A DNA stretch of 64,000 bases from Rhodococcus sp. 06-235-1A. GTDB lineage: Bacteria > Actinomycetota > Actinomycetes > Mycobacteriales > Mycobacteriaceae. Each line of letters begins with the position of its first letter. Position 1 is the stretch's first letter. The stretch is from contig NZ_NOYI01000013.1 of the NCBI RefSeq assembly GCF_002258785.1, positions 1 to 64,000 of the forward strand, written 5' to 3'. Positions 9,068 through 20,502 of the stretch are shown here, piece after piece. The notes below the pieces were generated by a model that did not search any database, had not been told where the DNA came from, and was given only the letters and a program-made list of their open reading frames with translations. Position numbers and translations under genes: made by a program.

Positions 9068-11269
9068 CTATTGCTCCAGTTTTATCCAGATCGCCCCGTT
9101 GGCGGGAAGGGCGACCTGGCCTGACGCCGGTCGACCGTGCCACGAGTGCGATGTTGCCGTCACTTCACCCAGGTTGCCCACGCCGGAGCCGCCGTATTCC
9201 GTTGCATCGGTGTTGAGGATCTCGATCCAACGGCCGGGTTCCGGTAGTCCCACACGATAGCTGCCGTGCTCGGAACCGGAGAAGTTGAAAATACACGCGA
9301 TGACCGAACCGTCGGACCCGTACCGCAGAAAGCTCAGCACGTTGTTCTCGGTGTCGTTGGCATCGATCCACGAGTATCCGCTCGGCGAGGTGTCGAGTGT
9401 CCACAGTGCCGGATGCGACTTGTAGGTCGAGTTGAGATCGGACACAAGGGATTTGACGCCGCGGTGCAGTGGTTCCTCGTCGATCTGGTACCAATCGAGG
9501 CCGCGCTCCTCGGACCACTCGCGGGTCTGGCCGAACTCCTGGCCCATGAACAGCAGTTGCTTGCCCGGGTGCGCCCACATGTAGGCGAGCATTCCGCGCA
9601 GACCGGCGGCCTTGGTGTAGTCGTCGCCAGGCATCCGTGTCCACAGCGTTCCCTTGCCGTGCACCACCTCGTCGTGGCTGATGGGGAGAAGATAGTTCTC
9701 GCTCCATGCGTAGACGAGCGAGAAGGTGATCTCGTGGTGGTGGTAGCTCCGGTGGATGGGATCACGCCCGAGGAAGCCCAGGGTGTCGTGCATCCAACCC
9801 ATGTTCCACTTCATGTTGAACCCGAGCCCACCGACGTTCGTCGGGCGGGTGACGCCGGGCCATGCCGTCGACTCCTCGGCCACGGTGACGACGCCGCGGT
9901 GCTTCTTGTGCACCGTCGCGTTCATCTCCTGCAGGAAGGTGACGGCCTCCAGGTTCTCGCGGCCACCGTAGATGTTCGGCGACCAGCCGCCCTCGGGCCG
10001 GGAGTAGTCCAGGTACAGCATCGACGCAACGGCGTCGACGCGGAGTCCGTCGATGTGGAACTCGTCGATCCAGTACAGCGCGTTCGCGACCAGGAAGTTG
10101 CGAACCTCTCGGCGACCGAAGTCGAAAACCAGTGTGCCCCAGTCGAGTTGCTCGCCGCGCTGCGGGTCTCCGTGCTCGTAGAGCGGACCGCCGTCGAACC
10201 GAGCCAGGGCCCATTCGTCCTTGGGGAAGTGCGCGGGCACCCAGTCGACGATGACGCCGATTCCGGCGCTGTGCAGGTGGTCGACGAAGTAGCGAAAATC
10301 GTCGGGGCTGCCGAAACGCGACGTGGGCGCGTAGTAGGACGTCACCTGGTAGCCCCAGGATCCGCCGAACGGATGCTCGGCGACCGGGAGCAGCTCGACG
10401 TGCGTGAATCCGGTCTCGGTGATGTACTCGGCCAACTGTTCGGCCAGCTCGCGGTAACCGAGGCCCGGTCGCCAGGACGCCAGGTGGATCTCGTAGACGC
10501 TCATCGGTGCCTGCGTGGGTTCGATTCCGGCCCTTGTATCGAGCCAGGATTCGTCGTTCCACTTATACGACGACGCGGTGACAACCGATGCGGTCGACGG
10601 CGGAACCTCGGTGGCGAAGGCCATGGGGTCGGCCTTGTCCTTGACCGAACCGTCGGCACCGTGGACGCGGAACTTGTACAGCGCGCCCGGTGCGATGTCG
10701 GGAACGAACAGTTCCCACACACCGGTCGAGCCCAGTACACGCATGGGCCAGCTGCGGCCGGTCCAGCCGTCGAAGTCGCCGACGAGCGTGACGCCCTGCG
10801 CAGCCGGAGCCCACACCGCGAACGACGTGCCGGCGACGGGGCCGTCCGGCGTCGCGTACGACTGCTGATGCGCGCCGAGGATGTCCCACAGTCGCTCGTG
10901 CCTGCCCTCGCCGAACAGATGTAGATCGAGTTCACCGAGGGTCGGCAGGAAGCGGTAACCGTCGGCGGATTCGGAGACGTGTCCACCGGGCCACGTCACC
11001 ACCAGCCGGTAGTCGATCAGGTCCTCGAACGGCAGCAGTGCCGAGAAGACCCCGTGCGCGACATGGGTCAACTCGTGGTCGACGCCGCCGACCCGAGCGA
11101 CGACCTTCTCGGCGTCGGGCTTGAGGGCACGGATCGCCGTTCCACCCGGCACCGGGTGGGCACCGAGTACGGAATGCGGGTTGTAGTGCCGACCCGCAGC
11201 GATGAGCTCGAGATCGTTGTCGGACGGGGCTGCGACGGTGTCTTCGGGCGTCGTCGGATTCTCGGACAC
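9068..11269 (-). CDS. glgB: 1,4-alpha-glucan branching enzyme GlgB
   Basis: 733 aa from GTG 11269 ([10 protein letters not shown]); the frame is open upstream but this length matches the family. Two N-terminal beta domains (about 1-220, including a CBM48-type module) precede a GH13 barrel with nucleophile Asp412 (GLRVDAVA) and acid Glu465 (TVAEEST), then a C-terminal beta domain. It makes alpha-1,6 branches in cytoplasmic alpha-glucan. It lies 11 bp after glgE, with the metallopeptidase directly downstream; orthologue of Rv1326c. Confidence 0.96.
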   Translation of the reverse strand: MSENPTTPEDTVAAPSDNDLELIAAGRHYNPHSVLGAHPVPGGTAIRALKPDAEKVVARVGGVDHELTHVAHGVFSALLPFEDLIDYRLVVTWPGGHVSESADGYRFLPTLGELDLHLFGEGRHERLWDILGAHQQSYATPDGPVAGTSFAVWAPAAQGVTLVGDFDGWTGRSWPMRVLGSTGVWELFVPDIAPGALYKFRVHGADGSVKDKADPMAFATEVPPSTASVVTASSYKWNDESWLDTRAGIEPTQAPMSVYEIHLASWRPGLGYRELAEQLAEYITETGFTHVELLPVAEHPFGGSWGYQVTSYYAPTSRFGSPDDFRYFVDHLHSAGIGVIVDWVPAHFPKDEWALARFDGGPLYEHGDPQRGEQLDWGTLVFDFGRREVRNFLVANALYWIDEFHIDGLRVDAVASMLYLDYSRPEGGWSPNIYGGRENLEAVTFLQEMNATVHKKHRGVVTVAEESTAWPGVTRPTNVGGLGFNMKWNMGWMHDTLGFLGRDPIHRSYHHHEITFSLVYAWSENYLLPISHDEVVHGKGTLWTRMPGDDYTKAAGLRGMLAYMWAHPGKQLLFMGQEFGQTREWSEERGLDWYQIDEEPLHRGVKSLVSDLNSTYKSHPALWTLDTSPSGYSWIDANDTENNVLSFLRYGSDGSVIACIFNFSGSEHGSYRVGLPEPGRWIEILNTDATEYGGSGVGNLGEVTATSHSWHGRPASGQVALPANGAIWIKLEQ

Positions 11270-11280
11270 GTTGAATCCCT

Positions 11281-13287
11281 TCACTTTCGGTTGCCGCGGT
11301 AGGCCAGTTCGATTCGTGCCGGGTAGGGGATGTGGGGGAGCGTGAAGATGTGCGCCACCGATGTCCACGGCTCGAGCCGGACGAAATTGGTGTGGCCCCA
11401 GTCGTAGTGGATGCCGCTCACTTCGTCCTTGATCGTGAGGGTGTCCTGCCAGTCGTGGCCCAGAGCCGGCATGTCCAGGTGGATGGTGCCTTCCTCGGCC
11501 CCGAACGGATTGAGATTGATCACCACCAGAACGGAGTCGCCGGTCTGCGGGTCGAACTTCGAGTACCCGATCAGTGCCTCGTTGTCGATGGTGTGGAAGT
11601 GGATGTTGCGCAGCTGTTGCAGTGCCGGATGCGCACGCCTGATTGCGTTCAGCGTGGTGATCCAGGGCTCGAGCGACTCGCCGCGGGCGAGCGCGCCCTC
11701 GAAGTCGCGTGGGCGTAACTGGTACTTCTCCGAGTCCAGGTATTCCTCGCTGCCCTCACGCACGGCTTGGTGCTCGAACAGCTCGTACCCGGAGTAGACG
11801 CCCCAGGTCGGTGCCATCGTCGCCGCGAGAGCGGCTCGCAGCGCGAACATTCCGGGCCCGCCGTGCTGCAGGCTCTCGTGCAGGATGTCCGGGGTGTTGA
11901 CGAACAAATTCGGCCGCGCGTCGTCGGCGCGTCGAGCATGTTCCTCGGCGAACTCGGTCAGCTCCCACTTGGCGGTACGCCAGGTGAAGTATGTGTAGGA
12001 CTGCGTGAACCCGCGCTGCGCCAACCCGTACATGCGCACCGGTCTGGTGAACGCTTCGGCGAGGAACAGCACGTCCGGGTCGGTCTTCTTGACCTCGGCG
12101 ATGAGCCACTCCCAGAAGTCCGGTGGCTTGGTGTGCGGGTTGTCGACTCGGAAGACCTTGACGCCCAGCGAGATCCAGTACCGGACAACACGCAGAACCT
12201 CTTCGTAGATGCCGCGTCGGTCGTTGTCGAAGTTGACCGGGTAGATGTCCTGGTACTTCTTCGGCGGGTTCTCGGCGTACGCGATCGTGCCGTCCGGCAG
12301 CACAGTGAACCACTCGGAATGTGTTGCAGCCCAAGGATGATCGGGTGCGGCCTGGAGGGCGAGATCGAGTGCCACTTCCAGGTTGTGCTCCTGTGCGGCG
12401 GCGACGAATGCGCGGAAATCGTCCTCGTTGCCGAGTTCGGGATGGATGGCGTCGTGCCCGCCGTCCTTCGAGCCGATGGCCCACGGCGACCCGACGTCCT
12501 CGGGGCCGGGCGTCAGCGTGTTGTTCGGGCCCTTGCGGTTGATGGTGCCGATCGGGTGGATGGGCGGAAGGTAGACGATGTCGAATCCCATCCGCTGGAT
12601 GCGGGGCAACTGCTCGATCGATGTCGCGAAAGTGCCGTGCCGCGGCGAACCGTCCTCGTTCCATCCACCGGTCGATCGAGGGAAGAACTCGTACCAGGCA
12701 CCGTTGAGAGCAAGATTGCGATCGACCCAGATGTTGACTGCACGCGAGCGGGTCACCAACTCGCGCAGGGGGTGCGCGAACAGCAGTTCGGCGACCGACG
12801 ACGCGAACGCCGAGGACACTCGGGCCGGTAGCGGGCGGTCGGTGTCGCGCAGCGCGGCGGCGACATCGGCGAGCAATTGCCTGCTCTCGGCAGGAACCCC
12901 GGTGGCAGCGCGCAGGAACAGCCGCGCCCCGATCTCCAGATCGTTCGCGAGTTCGTGCGCACTCTGGCCTACTCCGAGCTTGGCTTCGACGGCATGCCGC
13001 CAGGTGCTGATCGGATCGCTCCATGCTTCGATGCGGCAGATCCAGTAACCCGGCCGAGACGGGACGAACACCGCGTCGAACGTGTCGGGTTCGCGGCCCG
13101 GTGTCATCGGGATGCGTTCGAGCTTGCCTCCCGGTCCGCGCACCGACAGTGTCGCGGCCACCGCGTCGTGACCCTCGCGCCAGACATCGGCGGAGACCGG
13201 AAAGGTCTCGCCCACCACGGCTTTCGCGGGATACTTCCCGGTCGTCGTATCTGGAAGGACATTGTCGATACCAAGTCGACCTGTCAC
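11281..13287 (-). CDS. glgE: Alpha-1,4-glucan:maltose-1-phosphate maltosyltransferase GlgE
   Basis: 668 aa from GTG 13287, preferred because a GGAG site lies six bases upstream; an in-frame ATG at 13299 is the alternative. It is GH13_3: nucleophile Asp382 ([10 protein letters not shown]) and acid Glu411 (FLAEAFTRP) have the 29-residue spacing of characterised GlgE enzymes, and the N-terminal beta domains are present. It extends alpha-glucan with maltose from maltose 1-phosphate in the trehalose-to-glucan route of Actinobacteria. It is divergent from glgP across a 205-bp promoter region and is probably the first gene of glgE-glgB-peptidase. Confidence 0.96.
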   Translation of the reverse strand: MTGRLGIDNVLPDTTTGKYPAKAVVGETFPVSADVWREGHDAVAATLSVRGPGGKLERIPMTPGREPDTFDAVFVPSRPGYWICRIEAWSDPISTWRHAVEAKLGVGQSAHELANDLEIGARLFLRAATGVPAESRQLLADVAAALRDTDRPLPARVSSAFASSVAELLFAHPLRELVTRSRAVNIWVDRNLALNGAWYEFFPRSTGGWNEDGSPRHGTFATSIEQLPRIQRMGFDIVYLPPIHPIGTINRKGPNNTLTPGPEDVGSPWAIGSKDGGHDAIHPELGNEDDFRAFVAAAQEHNLEVALDLALQAAPDHPWAATHSEWFTVLPDGTIAYAENPPKKYQDIYPVNFDNDRRGIYEEVLRVVRYWISLGVKVFRVDNPHTKPPDFWEWLIAEVKKTDPDVLFLAEAFTRPVRMYGLAQRGFTQSYTYFTWRTAKWELTEFAEEHARRADDARPNLFVNTPDILHESLQHGGPGMFALRAALAATMAPTWGVYSGYELFEHQAVREGSEEYLDSEKYQLRPRDFEGALARGESLEPWITTLNAIRRAHPALQQLRNIHFHTIDNEALIGYSKFDPQTGDSVLVVINLNPFGAEEGTIHLDMPALGHDWQDTLTIKDEVSGIHYDWGHTNFVRLEPWTSVAHIFTLPHIPYPARIELAYRGNRK

Positions 13288-13492
13288 TTCACACTCCATT
13301 CTTCGCTAGAGGTATGGCTGCGCGGGCGCAACCTCTTGTCGAACCGATATTGGTGTGCTCCTACTCGTCAACCGTAGTGCAGCAGCGCAGATGGCGCGTG
13401 CGCCGACGCATACTGCTCGCCGCCGGCGCGGCATCTCGGATTTCGTGTAAGCCGCCCATCGACACAGGTCTGCGTGGGTAGGGTTCGACCTT

Positions 13493-16015
13493 GTGAAAGC
13501 TTTGCGCCGATTCACCGTCCGAGCCCACCTTCCCGCCCGCCTGAATGCCCTCGCCGAGCTCTCGACAAACCTCAGGTGGTCGTGGCACTCGTCGACGCAG
13601 GATCTGTTCGAGCACATCGATCCACTGCTGTGGACCGAACTCGAGCGCGATCCGGTGGCTGTGCTGGGAGCCGTCGCACCCGAGCGTCTGGCGGAGCTCG
13701 CTGCCGACGACCGGTTCCTGGCCGAGCTGGACGCCGCCGAGGCGGACTTGCACGATTACCTCGCCCGCCCGCTGTGGTATCAGAACGAGCTGGCCGAGGG
13801 ACGCGCTCTGCCGTCGGGAATCGGTTATTTCTCGATGGAGTTCGGTGTCACCGAAGTGTTGCCGAACTACTCCGGCGGCCTCGGGATTCTGGCCGGCGAC
13901 CACCTCAAGGCCGCCTCGGACCTGGGCCTGCCGTTGATCGGTGTCGGCCTGCTCTACCGCTCGGGGTACTTTCGCCAGTCATTGACGGCCGACGGCTGGC
14001 AGGCCGAGCGCTATCCGTCTCTCGACCCGCACGGTCTGCCGCTGCGGTTGCTGACCGACGACGGGGATTCCCCGGTTCTGATTCACGTGTCGATGCCGGG
14101 ATCTCGGGTGCTGCGAGCCCGGGTGTGGATCGCCCAGGTGGGACGCGTCCCGCTGCTCCTGCTCGATTCGGACATCGCCGACAACGACCCCGAGCTGCGC
14201 GGGGTGACCGACCGGTTGTACGGCGGCGATCAGGATCACCGCATCAAGCAGGAGATACTCGCCGGTATCGGCGGAGTGCGCGCGATCCGGGCGTACACCC
14301 GCGCGCACGGATTGCCGGACCCCGAGGTGTTCCACATGAACGAGGGGCACGCCGGCTTCCTCGGTGTCGAACGCATTCGCGAACTCGTCACCTCGGGCGC
14401 GCTTGACTTCGACGCGGCGCTGGCGGCGGTTCGAGCCGGAACCGTCTTCACCACCCACACCCCGGTCCCCGCCGGAATCGACCGTTTTCCGGCCGATCTG
14501 GTGCGGCACTACTTCGGCAGTACGGACGGCGGCCCGGACTCGGCGCTGCTGCCGGGACTGCCCATGGACCGAATTCTCGCCCTCGGCGGCGAAGCCGACG
14601 CCTCGGTGTTCAACATGGCGCACATGGGATTGCGTCTGGGGCAACGAGCGAACGGAGTCTCGAAGCTGCACGGCATCGTCAGCCGCGAGATGTTCAACGA
14701 CCTGTGGCCGGGCTTCGATGCGTCCGAGGTGCCGATCGGATCGGTCACCAACGGCGTCCATGCCCCGACGTGGTCTGCACGCGAATGGGCACAGGAGGGG
14801 GAGCTGTCCTCGGAGCGCGTGTGGTCGACACGCAACGCTCTGCGTGCGCAGTTGGTGGACGAGGTGCGGCGTCGGGTTCGGCGTTCGGCACTCGAACGTG
14901 GATCGACTCAGGCCGAGATCAGCTGGACCGCGAATGTTTTCGATCCGAACGTGCTGACCGTCGGGTTCGCTCGACGCGTGCCGACCTACAAGCGGCTGAC
15001 GCTGATGCTCCGCGAACCCGAGCGCCTGCGGGCGATGTTGCTGGACCCGGTGCGGCCGGTCCAGTTGGTGGTCGCAGGCAAGTCCCACCCCGCCGACGAC
15101 GGCGGGAAAGCACTCATTCAGCAGATCGTCAGATTCGCCGATCAGGCCGATGTACGGCACCGCATCGTCTTCCTGCCCGACTACGACATGTCCATGGCGC
15201 GCTTTTTGTACTGGGGATGCGATGTGTGGCTGAACAATCCGCTGCGACCGCTCGAAGCGTGCGGCACCTCCGGCATGAAATCGGCACTCAACGGCGGCCT
15301 CAATCTCTCGATCCGCGACGGCTGGTGGGACGAGATGTACGACGGCGAGAACGGTTGGGCCATCCCGACGGCCGACGGCGTCACCGACGACAATCGCCGC
15401 GACGATCTCGAAGCCGCTGCACTGTACGAGCTGCTCGAGCAGGCGGTGCTCCCCAAGTTCTACGACCGCGGCGAGGACGGCGTGCCCAGTCGGTGGATCG
15501 AAATGGTGCGGCACACGCTCGAGAAGCTGGGGCCGAAGGTGCTGGCGTCGAGAATGGTTCAGGACTACACGCTCGGCTACTACGCGCCGGCCGCCGAGTC
15601 GGCCCGCGCGGCCTCGGCCGAGAATCACCACGGTGCCATCGACGTGGCGTCGTACCGCCGCCGCGTCGAACAGGCTTGGGGCGCAGTGAAAGTCACTCGG
15701 GTCGACAGTGAGGGGCTGCCGGACACTCCGGTGATCGGGGCGGAACTGTCGCTGCGCGCACATGTCGACCTGGGCGGACTGGAGGCGTCGGACGTCGTGG
15801 TGCAGGCAGTGGTGGGTCGGGCCGACGACGAGGAGAACCTCACCGACATCAGGACGACGGCCATGGCTCACGTGGGTACCGAGGGCGGTGAGCACATCTA
15901 TGCCGGGCAGACGTCGCTGCCGCACAGCGGTGCGGTGGGATACACGGTGCGGGTGCTACCGCATCACGGCGGTCTGTCCTCGGATGCCGAGCTCGGTCTG
16001 GTGGCGACGCCCTAG
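13493..16015 (+). CDS. glgP: Alpha-glucan phosphorylase GlgP
   Basis: 840 aa from GTG 13493. It is a GT35 phosphorylase of the shorter TIGR02094 type: NYSGGLGILAGDHLKAASDL near residue 125, and the PLP-binding Lys596 in GTSGMKSALNGG. It releases glucose 1-phosphate from alpha-1,4-glucan in the cytoplasm. Divergently paired with glgE, it sits as Rv1328 does beside Rv1327c-Rv1326c, so synthesis and breakdown of storage or capsular glucan are encoded back to back. Confidence 0.95.
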   Translation: MKALRRFTVRAHLPARLNALAELSTNLRWSWHSSTQDLFEHIDPLLWTELERDPVAVLGAVAPERLAELAADDRFLAELDAAEADLHDYLARPLWYQNELAEGRALPSGIGYFSMEFGVTEVLPNYSGGLGILAGDHLKAASDLGLPLIGVGLLYRSGYFRQSLTADGWQAERYPSLDPHGLPLRLLTDDGDSPVLIHVSMPGSRVLRARVWIAQVGRVPLLLLDSDIADNDPELRGVTDRLYGGDQDHRIKQEILAGIGGVRAIRAYTRAHGLPDPEVFHMNEGHAGFLGVERIRELVTSGALDFDAALAAVRAGTVFTTHTPVPAGIDRFPADLVRHYFGSTDGGPDSALLPGLPMDRILALGGEADASVFNMAHMGLRLGQRANGVSKLHGIVSREMFNDLWPGFDASEVPIGSVTNGVHAPTWSAREWAQEGELSSERVWSTRNALRAQLVDEVRRRVRRSALERGSTQAEISWTANVFDPNVLTVGFARRVPTYKRLTLMLREPERLRAMLLDPVRPVQLVVAGKSHPADDGGKALIQQIVRFADQADVRHRIVFLPDYDMSMARFLYWGCDVWLNNPLRPLEACGTSGMKSALNGGLNLSIRDGWWDEMYDGENGWAIPTADGVTDDNRRDDLEAAALYELLEQAVLPKFYDRGEDGVPSRWIEMVRHTLEKLGPKVLASRMVQDYTLGYYAPAAESARAASAENHHGAIDVASYRRRVEQAWGAVKVTRVDSEGLPDTPVIGAELSLRAHVDLGGLEASDVVVQAVVGRADDEENLTDIRTTAMAHVGTEGGEHIYAGQTSLPHSGAVGYTVRVLPHHGGLSSDAELGLVATP

Positions 16016-16020
16016 GGCGG

Positions 16021-18069
16021 TTACGTGCCGGCCAGACGGGTGAGCGCCTTGCGGACGACCTCCGGGTCCGAGGTCTCCCAGAACGGTGGCAGCGAGGCGC
16101 GGAGGTAGCCGCCGTACCGGGCAGTGGCAAGCCGTGAATCGAGAACGGCGACAACACCTTTGTCGTCGACGCTACGGAGTAGTCGGCCGACGCCCTGCGC
16201 CAGTAGCAAAGCCGCATGATTGGCCGCGACCGCGAGAAAGCCGTTGCCGCCCCGGGATTCGACGGCCTGCTGCCGGGCGACCAGTAGTGGATCGTCGGGC
16301 CGCGGGAACGGAATCCGGTCCAAGATCACCAGGCTCAGCGATGGACCAGGGACGTCGACGCCCTGCCACAGAGACAGCGTCCCGAACAGGGAGGTGGCCT
16401 CGTCGTCGGCGAACTTCTGCACCAGTGCGCCGGTGGAGTCGTCGCCCTGACACAGGATGGGGGTGTCGAGGCGTTCCCGCATCTCCTCGGCGGCAGCTTT
16501 GGCGGCGCGCATCGACGAGAACAGCCCCAGCGTACGGCCGCCCGCTGCGCTGACCAGCGACTCGATCTCGTCGAGGTAGGACTTCGAGAGGCCGTCGCGT
16601 CCAGGCGGAGACAGATGCTTGGCGATGTACATGATGCCGGCCCGGGCGTGATCGAACGGCGAGCCGACGTCGAGCGAATTCCACCTGATCGACCCGGCGT
16701 CGGACGGTGGTTCCACACCCGACGCCATCGCGGTGTCACTGCGAGAGGGCTTCTCGGCGGGCAGCCCCCAGTTGACGGCCAACCCGTCGAACGATCCGCC
16801 GACGGTCAAGGTCGCGGAGGTGAGCACCACTGTGGATTCGGCGAACAGGCGCGCTCGCAGCAGCCCGCCCACCGACAGTGGTGCGATGCGGACGGTGCGT
16901 TTGACGTTGCCGCGGAAATCGTCGACGGCGTGCCAGACGACGTCCTTGCGTTTGGCCGGATCGGGCTCGTCGAATGCCGTGAGGACGCGCACCGCGCTGT
17001 CGTGGACCTCGTCGACGGCAACGAGTGCGGCGCTACGGGCCGCGGCGGCCTCGGGGTCACTGTTCGCCATGCCCTGCTTGTTGGGGCCGATCGCGGTGCG
17101 TACGGCCCAGGCGGCGTCGCGAATCGAGGCGAGCGCAGGGCCGACGCCGTCGGGTAGTGACTGCCACCGGCTCGGGGGCAACTCGTCCAGAATCGCGGCC
17201 CAGTTCTCGGCGGCCCCCTCGAGCTGATCGACCGTCTCTTCTTCGATGAGCTTGGCGCTACGGCGTGCCGCTGCGGTGACGGTCGCGGCCGACAGCTCTT
17301 CCGTGGCCACGCCGGTCACCCGATCGACCAGTTCGTGGGCCTCGTCGACGACCACGACGTCGTGCTCGGGCAGGATCTGGATGCCGGTGATCGCGTCGAT
17401 CGCGAGCAGCGCGTGGTTGGTCACCACGACGTCGACCTGCGCGGCCTCGGTACGGGCGCGTTCGGCGAAGCAGTCCTCACCGACGGGGCAGCGGGATTTG
17501 CCCAGGCATTCGCGAGCAGTGACGCTGACCTGACGCCAGGCCTGGTCGCTGACACCGGGCACCACGTCGTCGCGGTCGCCGGTCTCGGTCTCGGACGACC
17601 ACTTCGTCAGCCGGACCACCTCGCGGCCCATGCGTGAGACGGCGAACGGGTCGAACAGTTCCGCGTCCGGTGCCTCCTGCGCAGCACCGGTATGGATCTT
17701 GTTCATGCACAGATAGTTGTTGCGACCCTTCAGGATTGCGAATTTCGGGCGGCGTCCGACTGCCTCGGTCAAGGCATCGGACAGCCGCGGTAGGTCGCGG
17801 TCCACCAGCTGCCGCTGCAGCGCGATGGTGGCCGTCGAGACGACGACGGTCTTGCCCGATTCCACCGCATGCCGAATGCTCGGAACGAGGTACGCGAGAG
17901 ACTTGCCGGTTCCGGTGCCCGCCTGGACCGCCAGATGCTCACCGGTATCGATCGAGTGCGCTACGGCCGAGGCCATCGTCAGCTGATTGCTGCGTTCCTT
18001 GCCGCCGAGCGAGTGCACCGCGACCTGCAGGAGAGCGGGAACGGTGGGCAACTCGGTCTTCGACGGCAC
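16021..18069 (-). CDS. dinG: DinG-family iron-sulfur DNA helicase
   Basis: 682 aa from GTG 18069. It is an XPD/DinG-type superfamily 2 helicase: Walker A AGTGTGKS (50-57), four cysteines C121, C188, C194 and C200 spaced as a [4Fe-4S] cluster, a DEAH box at 242-245, and C-terminal motif VI region (GVGRLLRS). It is expected to unwind 5'-3' forked DNA, R-loops or D-loops during repair. Orthologue of Rv1329c; its stop is 5 bp from the convergent glgP stop. Confidence 0.94.
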   Translation of the reverse strand: MPSKTELPTVPALLQVAVHSLGGKERSNQLTMASAVAHSIDTGEHLAVQAGTGTGKSLAYLVPSIRHAVESGKTVVVSTATIALQRQLVDRDLPRLSDALTEAVGRRPKFAILKGRNNYLCMNKIHTGAAQEAPDAELFDPFAVSRMGREVVRLTKWSSETETGDRDDVVPGVSDQAWRQVSVTARECLGKSRCPVGEDCFAERARTEAAQVDVVVTNHALLAIDAITGIQILPEHDVVVVDEAHELVDRVTGVATEELSAATVTAAARRSAKLIEEETVDQLEGAAENWAAILDELPPSRWQSLPDGVGPALASIRDAAWAVRTAIGPNKQGMANSDPEAAAARSAALVAVDEVHDSAVRVLTAFDEPDPAKRKDVVWHAVDDFRGNVKRTVRIAPLSVGGLLRARLFAESTVVLTSATLTVGGSFDGLAVNWGLPAEKPSRSDTAMASGVEPPSDAGSIRWNSLDVGSPFDHARAGIMYIAKHLSPPGRDGLSKSYLDEIESLVSAAGGRTLGLFSSMRAAKAAAEEMRERLDTPILCQGDDSTGALVQKFADDEATSLFGTLSLWQGVDVPGPSLSLVILDRIPFPRPDDPLLVARQQAVESRGGNGFLAVAANHAALLLAQGVGRLLRSVDDKGVVAVLDSRLATARYGGYLRASLPPFWETSDPEVVRKALTRLAGT

Positions 18070-18119
18070 CGAAGCAGACTACTGCCGATCGCCCACCCGG
18101 TTCGGTATCGACACCGCTG

Positions 18120-19460
18120 TTACCCCTCGACGAAGCGGGTGGGTATCGCCGGTTCGCCCTGAGACAGTTTCAGACCCTCCCACGGGAGGCTGACGAGGCG
18201 TCGGGCCAGCAGGTCACGGCCGTCGGCGAGCGTCGGGAGGTCGGCCAGTCGTTCACCGCCGCGGACCAGAGGCGTGGTCAACGTCTCCACCGTCAGATCG
18301 TCGTCGACGGTCGGGGGAGCGTCGAACGGGTGCACGATCTCCTCGACTGCGGTGCCGGTGCGACGCGCGGTGCGCAGTGCCGCCTTGGTGCCACCGCGCG
18401 ATTCCTTGTGACTGCTGCGCTTGGCGACGGGAATTCCGTCGACGGTGACCAGCTTGTAGACCATGCCCGCCGTCGGGGCACCGGAACCGGTGACGAGCGA
18501 CGTGCCGACGCCGTAGGAGTCGACCGGCTCGGCCCGCAGTGCGGCGATCGCGTACTCGTCGAGGTCGCCCGAGACGACGATCCTGGTCTTCGGCGCTCCC
18601 AGGGCGTCCAGTTGGTCGCGCACCTGCCGGGCGAGCACACCGAGGTCGCCGGAGTCGATGCGCACACCGCCGAGTTCGGGCCCGGCCACCTCGATGGCAT
18701 TGGCAACGCCCTGGGTGATGTCGTAGGTGTCGACGAGCAGGGTGGTGCTCACGCCCAGTGCTCGTACCTGCGCCGCGAACGCGGATCGTTCGTCCGGGCC
18801 GTCGACGGTGGTGTGCAGCAACGTGAAGGCGTGCGCCGACGTGCCCGCGCCGGGGACGCCGTGGCGTCGAACGGCTTCGAGGTTGGACGTCGCGGTGAAC
18901 CCGGCGAGATATGCCGCTCGCGAGGCGGCGACAGCGGCCTCCTCGTGGGTGCGACGCGATCCCATCTCGATGATCGGCCTGGACTTGGCGGACGCCACCA
19001 TCCGCGCAGCCGCGGAGGCGATCGCACTGTCGTGATTGAGGATCGAGAGCACGAGCGTTTCGAGGACGACACACTCGGCGAAGGTGCCGCGGACGGTCAG
19101 AACGGGGGAGCCGGGGAAGTACAGTTCGCCCTCGCGGTAGCCGTCGATGTCGCCGGTGAAGCGGTAGTTGCGCAGCCATTCGACAGTGTCGGCGTCGAGG
19201 AATTCGGCGACGATTCGCAGCTCGTCCGGGCCGAATCGAAAGCGCGCTATCGCGTCGAGGATGCGTCCGGTGCCCGCGAGAACTCCGTATCGGCGGCCAC
19301 CCGGCAGCCGTCGCGCAAACACCTCGAAGCTACAGATGCGATCGGCGTAGCCGCTGGCCAGAGCGGCAGACAGCATCGTGTACTCGTACTGATCGGTCAG
19401 CAGAGCGGTGCTGATTCCGTCGCCGAGGTTCGCGTGATCTGTGGTCGCGTCGTTGCTCAC
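18120..19460 (-). CDS. pncB: Nicotinate phosphoribosyltransferase PncB
   Basis: 446 aa from GTG 19460 ([10 protein letters not shown]), close to the 448 aa of Mtb PncB1. Conserved blocks include [32 protein letters not shown] and the GTSAHAF segment around the phosphorylatable His. It converts nicotinate and PRPP to nicotinate mononucleotide in NAD salvage. It is divergent from clpS, with 67 bp between starts. Orthologue of Rv1330c. Confidence 0.95.
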   Translation of the reverse strand: MSNDATTDHANLGDGISTALLTDQYEYTMLSAALASGYADRICSFEVFARRLPGGRRYGVLAGTGRILDAIARFRFGPDELRIVAEFLDADTVEWLRNYRFTGDIDGYREGELYFPGSPVLTVRGTFAECVVLETLVLSILNHDSAIASAAARMVASAKSRPIIEMGSRRTHEEAAVAASRAAYLAGFTATSNLEAVRRHGVPGAGTSAHAFTLLHTTVDGPDERSAFAAQVRALGVSTTLLVDTYDITQGVANAIEVAGPELGGVRIDSGDLGVLARQVRDQLDALGAPKTRIVVSGDLDEYAIAALRAEPVDSYGVGTSLVTGSGAPTAGMVYKLVTVDGIPVAKRSSHKESRGGTKAALRTARRTGTAVEEIVHPFDAPPTVDDDLTVETLTTPLVRGGERLADLPTLADGRDLLARRLVSLPWEGLKLSQGEPAIPTRFVEG

Positions 19461-19527
19461 CTCGCCCACACTACGAGCGCAGGGGCGAGCGTGGGACGCT
19501 GGCCCGATACGCCGTACCCTGTTGGGT

Positions 19528-19887
19528 ATGCCTTGGTTGACGGTGGATGGATCGCTTCTGCCCGTGGACGGCTTCTCGGCAGGTGATGTTGTCGCAGCGT
19601 CACCGCAAGCCGTTCCGGCCCAGACCGAGGCCGTTGCCGCCGACGAATCGCACGACACCCCTTGGGTCACCATCGTCTGGGACGACCCGGTCAATCTGAT
19701 GCACTACGTGACCTACGTGTTCCAGAAGCTCTTCGGCTACAGCAAGGCCAAGGCCACCGAGCTGATGATGCAGGTGCACTCCGAGGGCAAGGCCGTCGTG
19801 TCCAGTGGTGAGCGCGACGCGATGGAGAACGACGTTCGACGGCTGCACGCGGCGGGTCTGTGGGCCACCATGCAGCAGGACAAGTAG
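19528..19887 (+). CDS. clpS: ClpS adaptor protein
   Basis: 119 aa. The core (from about residue 45) has [20 protein letters not shown] and the C-terminal [12 protein letters not shown], a clear ClpS fold that presents N-degron substrates to the ClpC/ClpA unfoldase. The N-terminal extension to ATG 19528 is longer than in Mtb Rv1331; no internal ATG/GTG start before the core was found, so this start is kept with some doubt. First gene of a rightward run with the DUF2017 and P1 peptidase genes. Confidence 0.92.
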   Translation: MPWLTVDGSLLPVDGFSAGDVVAASPQAVPAQTEAVAADESHDTPWVTIVWDDPVNLMHYVTYVFQKLFGYSKAKATELMMQVHSEGKAVVSSGERDAMENDVRRLHAAGLWATMQQDK

Positions 19888-19923
19888 TAGTTCACCCCCT
19901 CCCGAGACAGGACATCAGCAACA

Positions 19924-20493
19924 GTGCGCACGTGGACGAGACGGAATTCGCTGTCCGGGGTCAAGATCAAATCCGAGATCGACGCTCGTGAGGCTGCCGT
20001 GCTTCGGTCTCTCGTCGGCTCGGTTCTCGGATTGCTGCGCGACCGTTCCGCCGCCGCCCCCACCGACGAGCTCGCTGCGCTGACCGGATTGCGGACCGGC
20101 CACAACAGTCCGCCCGAGGATGCCGCGCTGGCACGGTTGCTGCCGGACTTCCATCGCGCCGACCCCGGCCACGACGAAGAGGACCCGGCCGATCTCAACG
20201 GCGCCCTGCGAGGACTTCACGAGCCCGAGATCATCGACGAGAAGGTGGCTGCCGGATCGACGATCCTGGCCACTCTTCCGGAGTCGGGTGGCAAGATCGT
20301 GCTGACCCAGGAGCAGGCGGACGCATGGTTGACCGGCCTCAACGACGTGAGGCTGGCGCTCGGCACCACGCTGGGGATCAGTGCGGACACACCAGACGTC
20401 CTCGACGAGGGTGATCCTCGCGCTCCGCATCTCGATGTGTACCACTGGCTGACCTGGATGCAGGATTCACTCGTACAGGTCCTCATTCCCTAG
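19924..20493 (+). CDS. DUF2017 protein (Rv1332-like)
   Basis: 189 aa from GTG 19924, 36 bp after clpS. It is a mostly helical cytoplasmic protein with no membrane segment or catalytic motif I recognise; it matches the DUF2017 family encoded after clpS across Actinobacteria (Rv1332, sometimes labelled a transcriptional regulator without strong support). Conserved-looking blocks are LRDRSAAAPTDELAALTG and HLDVYHWLTWMQDSLV near the end. The constant clpS linkage hints at a role around Clp proteolysis. Confidence 0.87.
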   Translation: MRTWTRRNSLSGVKIKSEIDAREAAVLRSLVGSVLGLLRDRSAAAPTDELAALTGLRTGHNSPPEDAALARLLPDFHRADPGHDEEDPADLNGALRGLHEPEIIDEKVAAGSTILATLPESGGKIVLTQEQADAWLTGLNDVRLALGTTLGISADTPDVLDEGDPRAPHLDVYHWLTWMQDSLVQVLIP

Positions 20494-20502
20494 GACGCGC
20501 GC

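Noticed and set aside
9266..10924. Long plus-strand open frame antisense to glgB
   Set aside because: A high-GC shadow frame; no domain sense in its translation, whereas glgB has all catalytic motifs.
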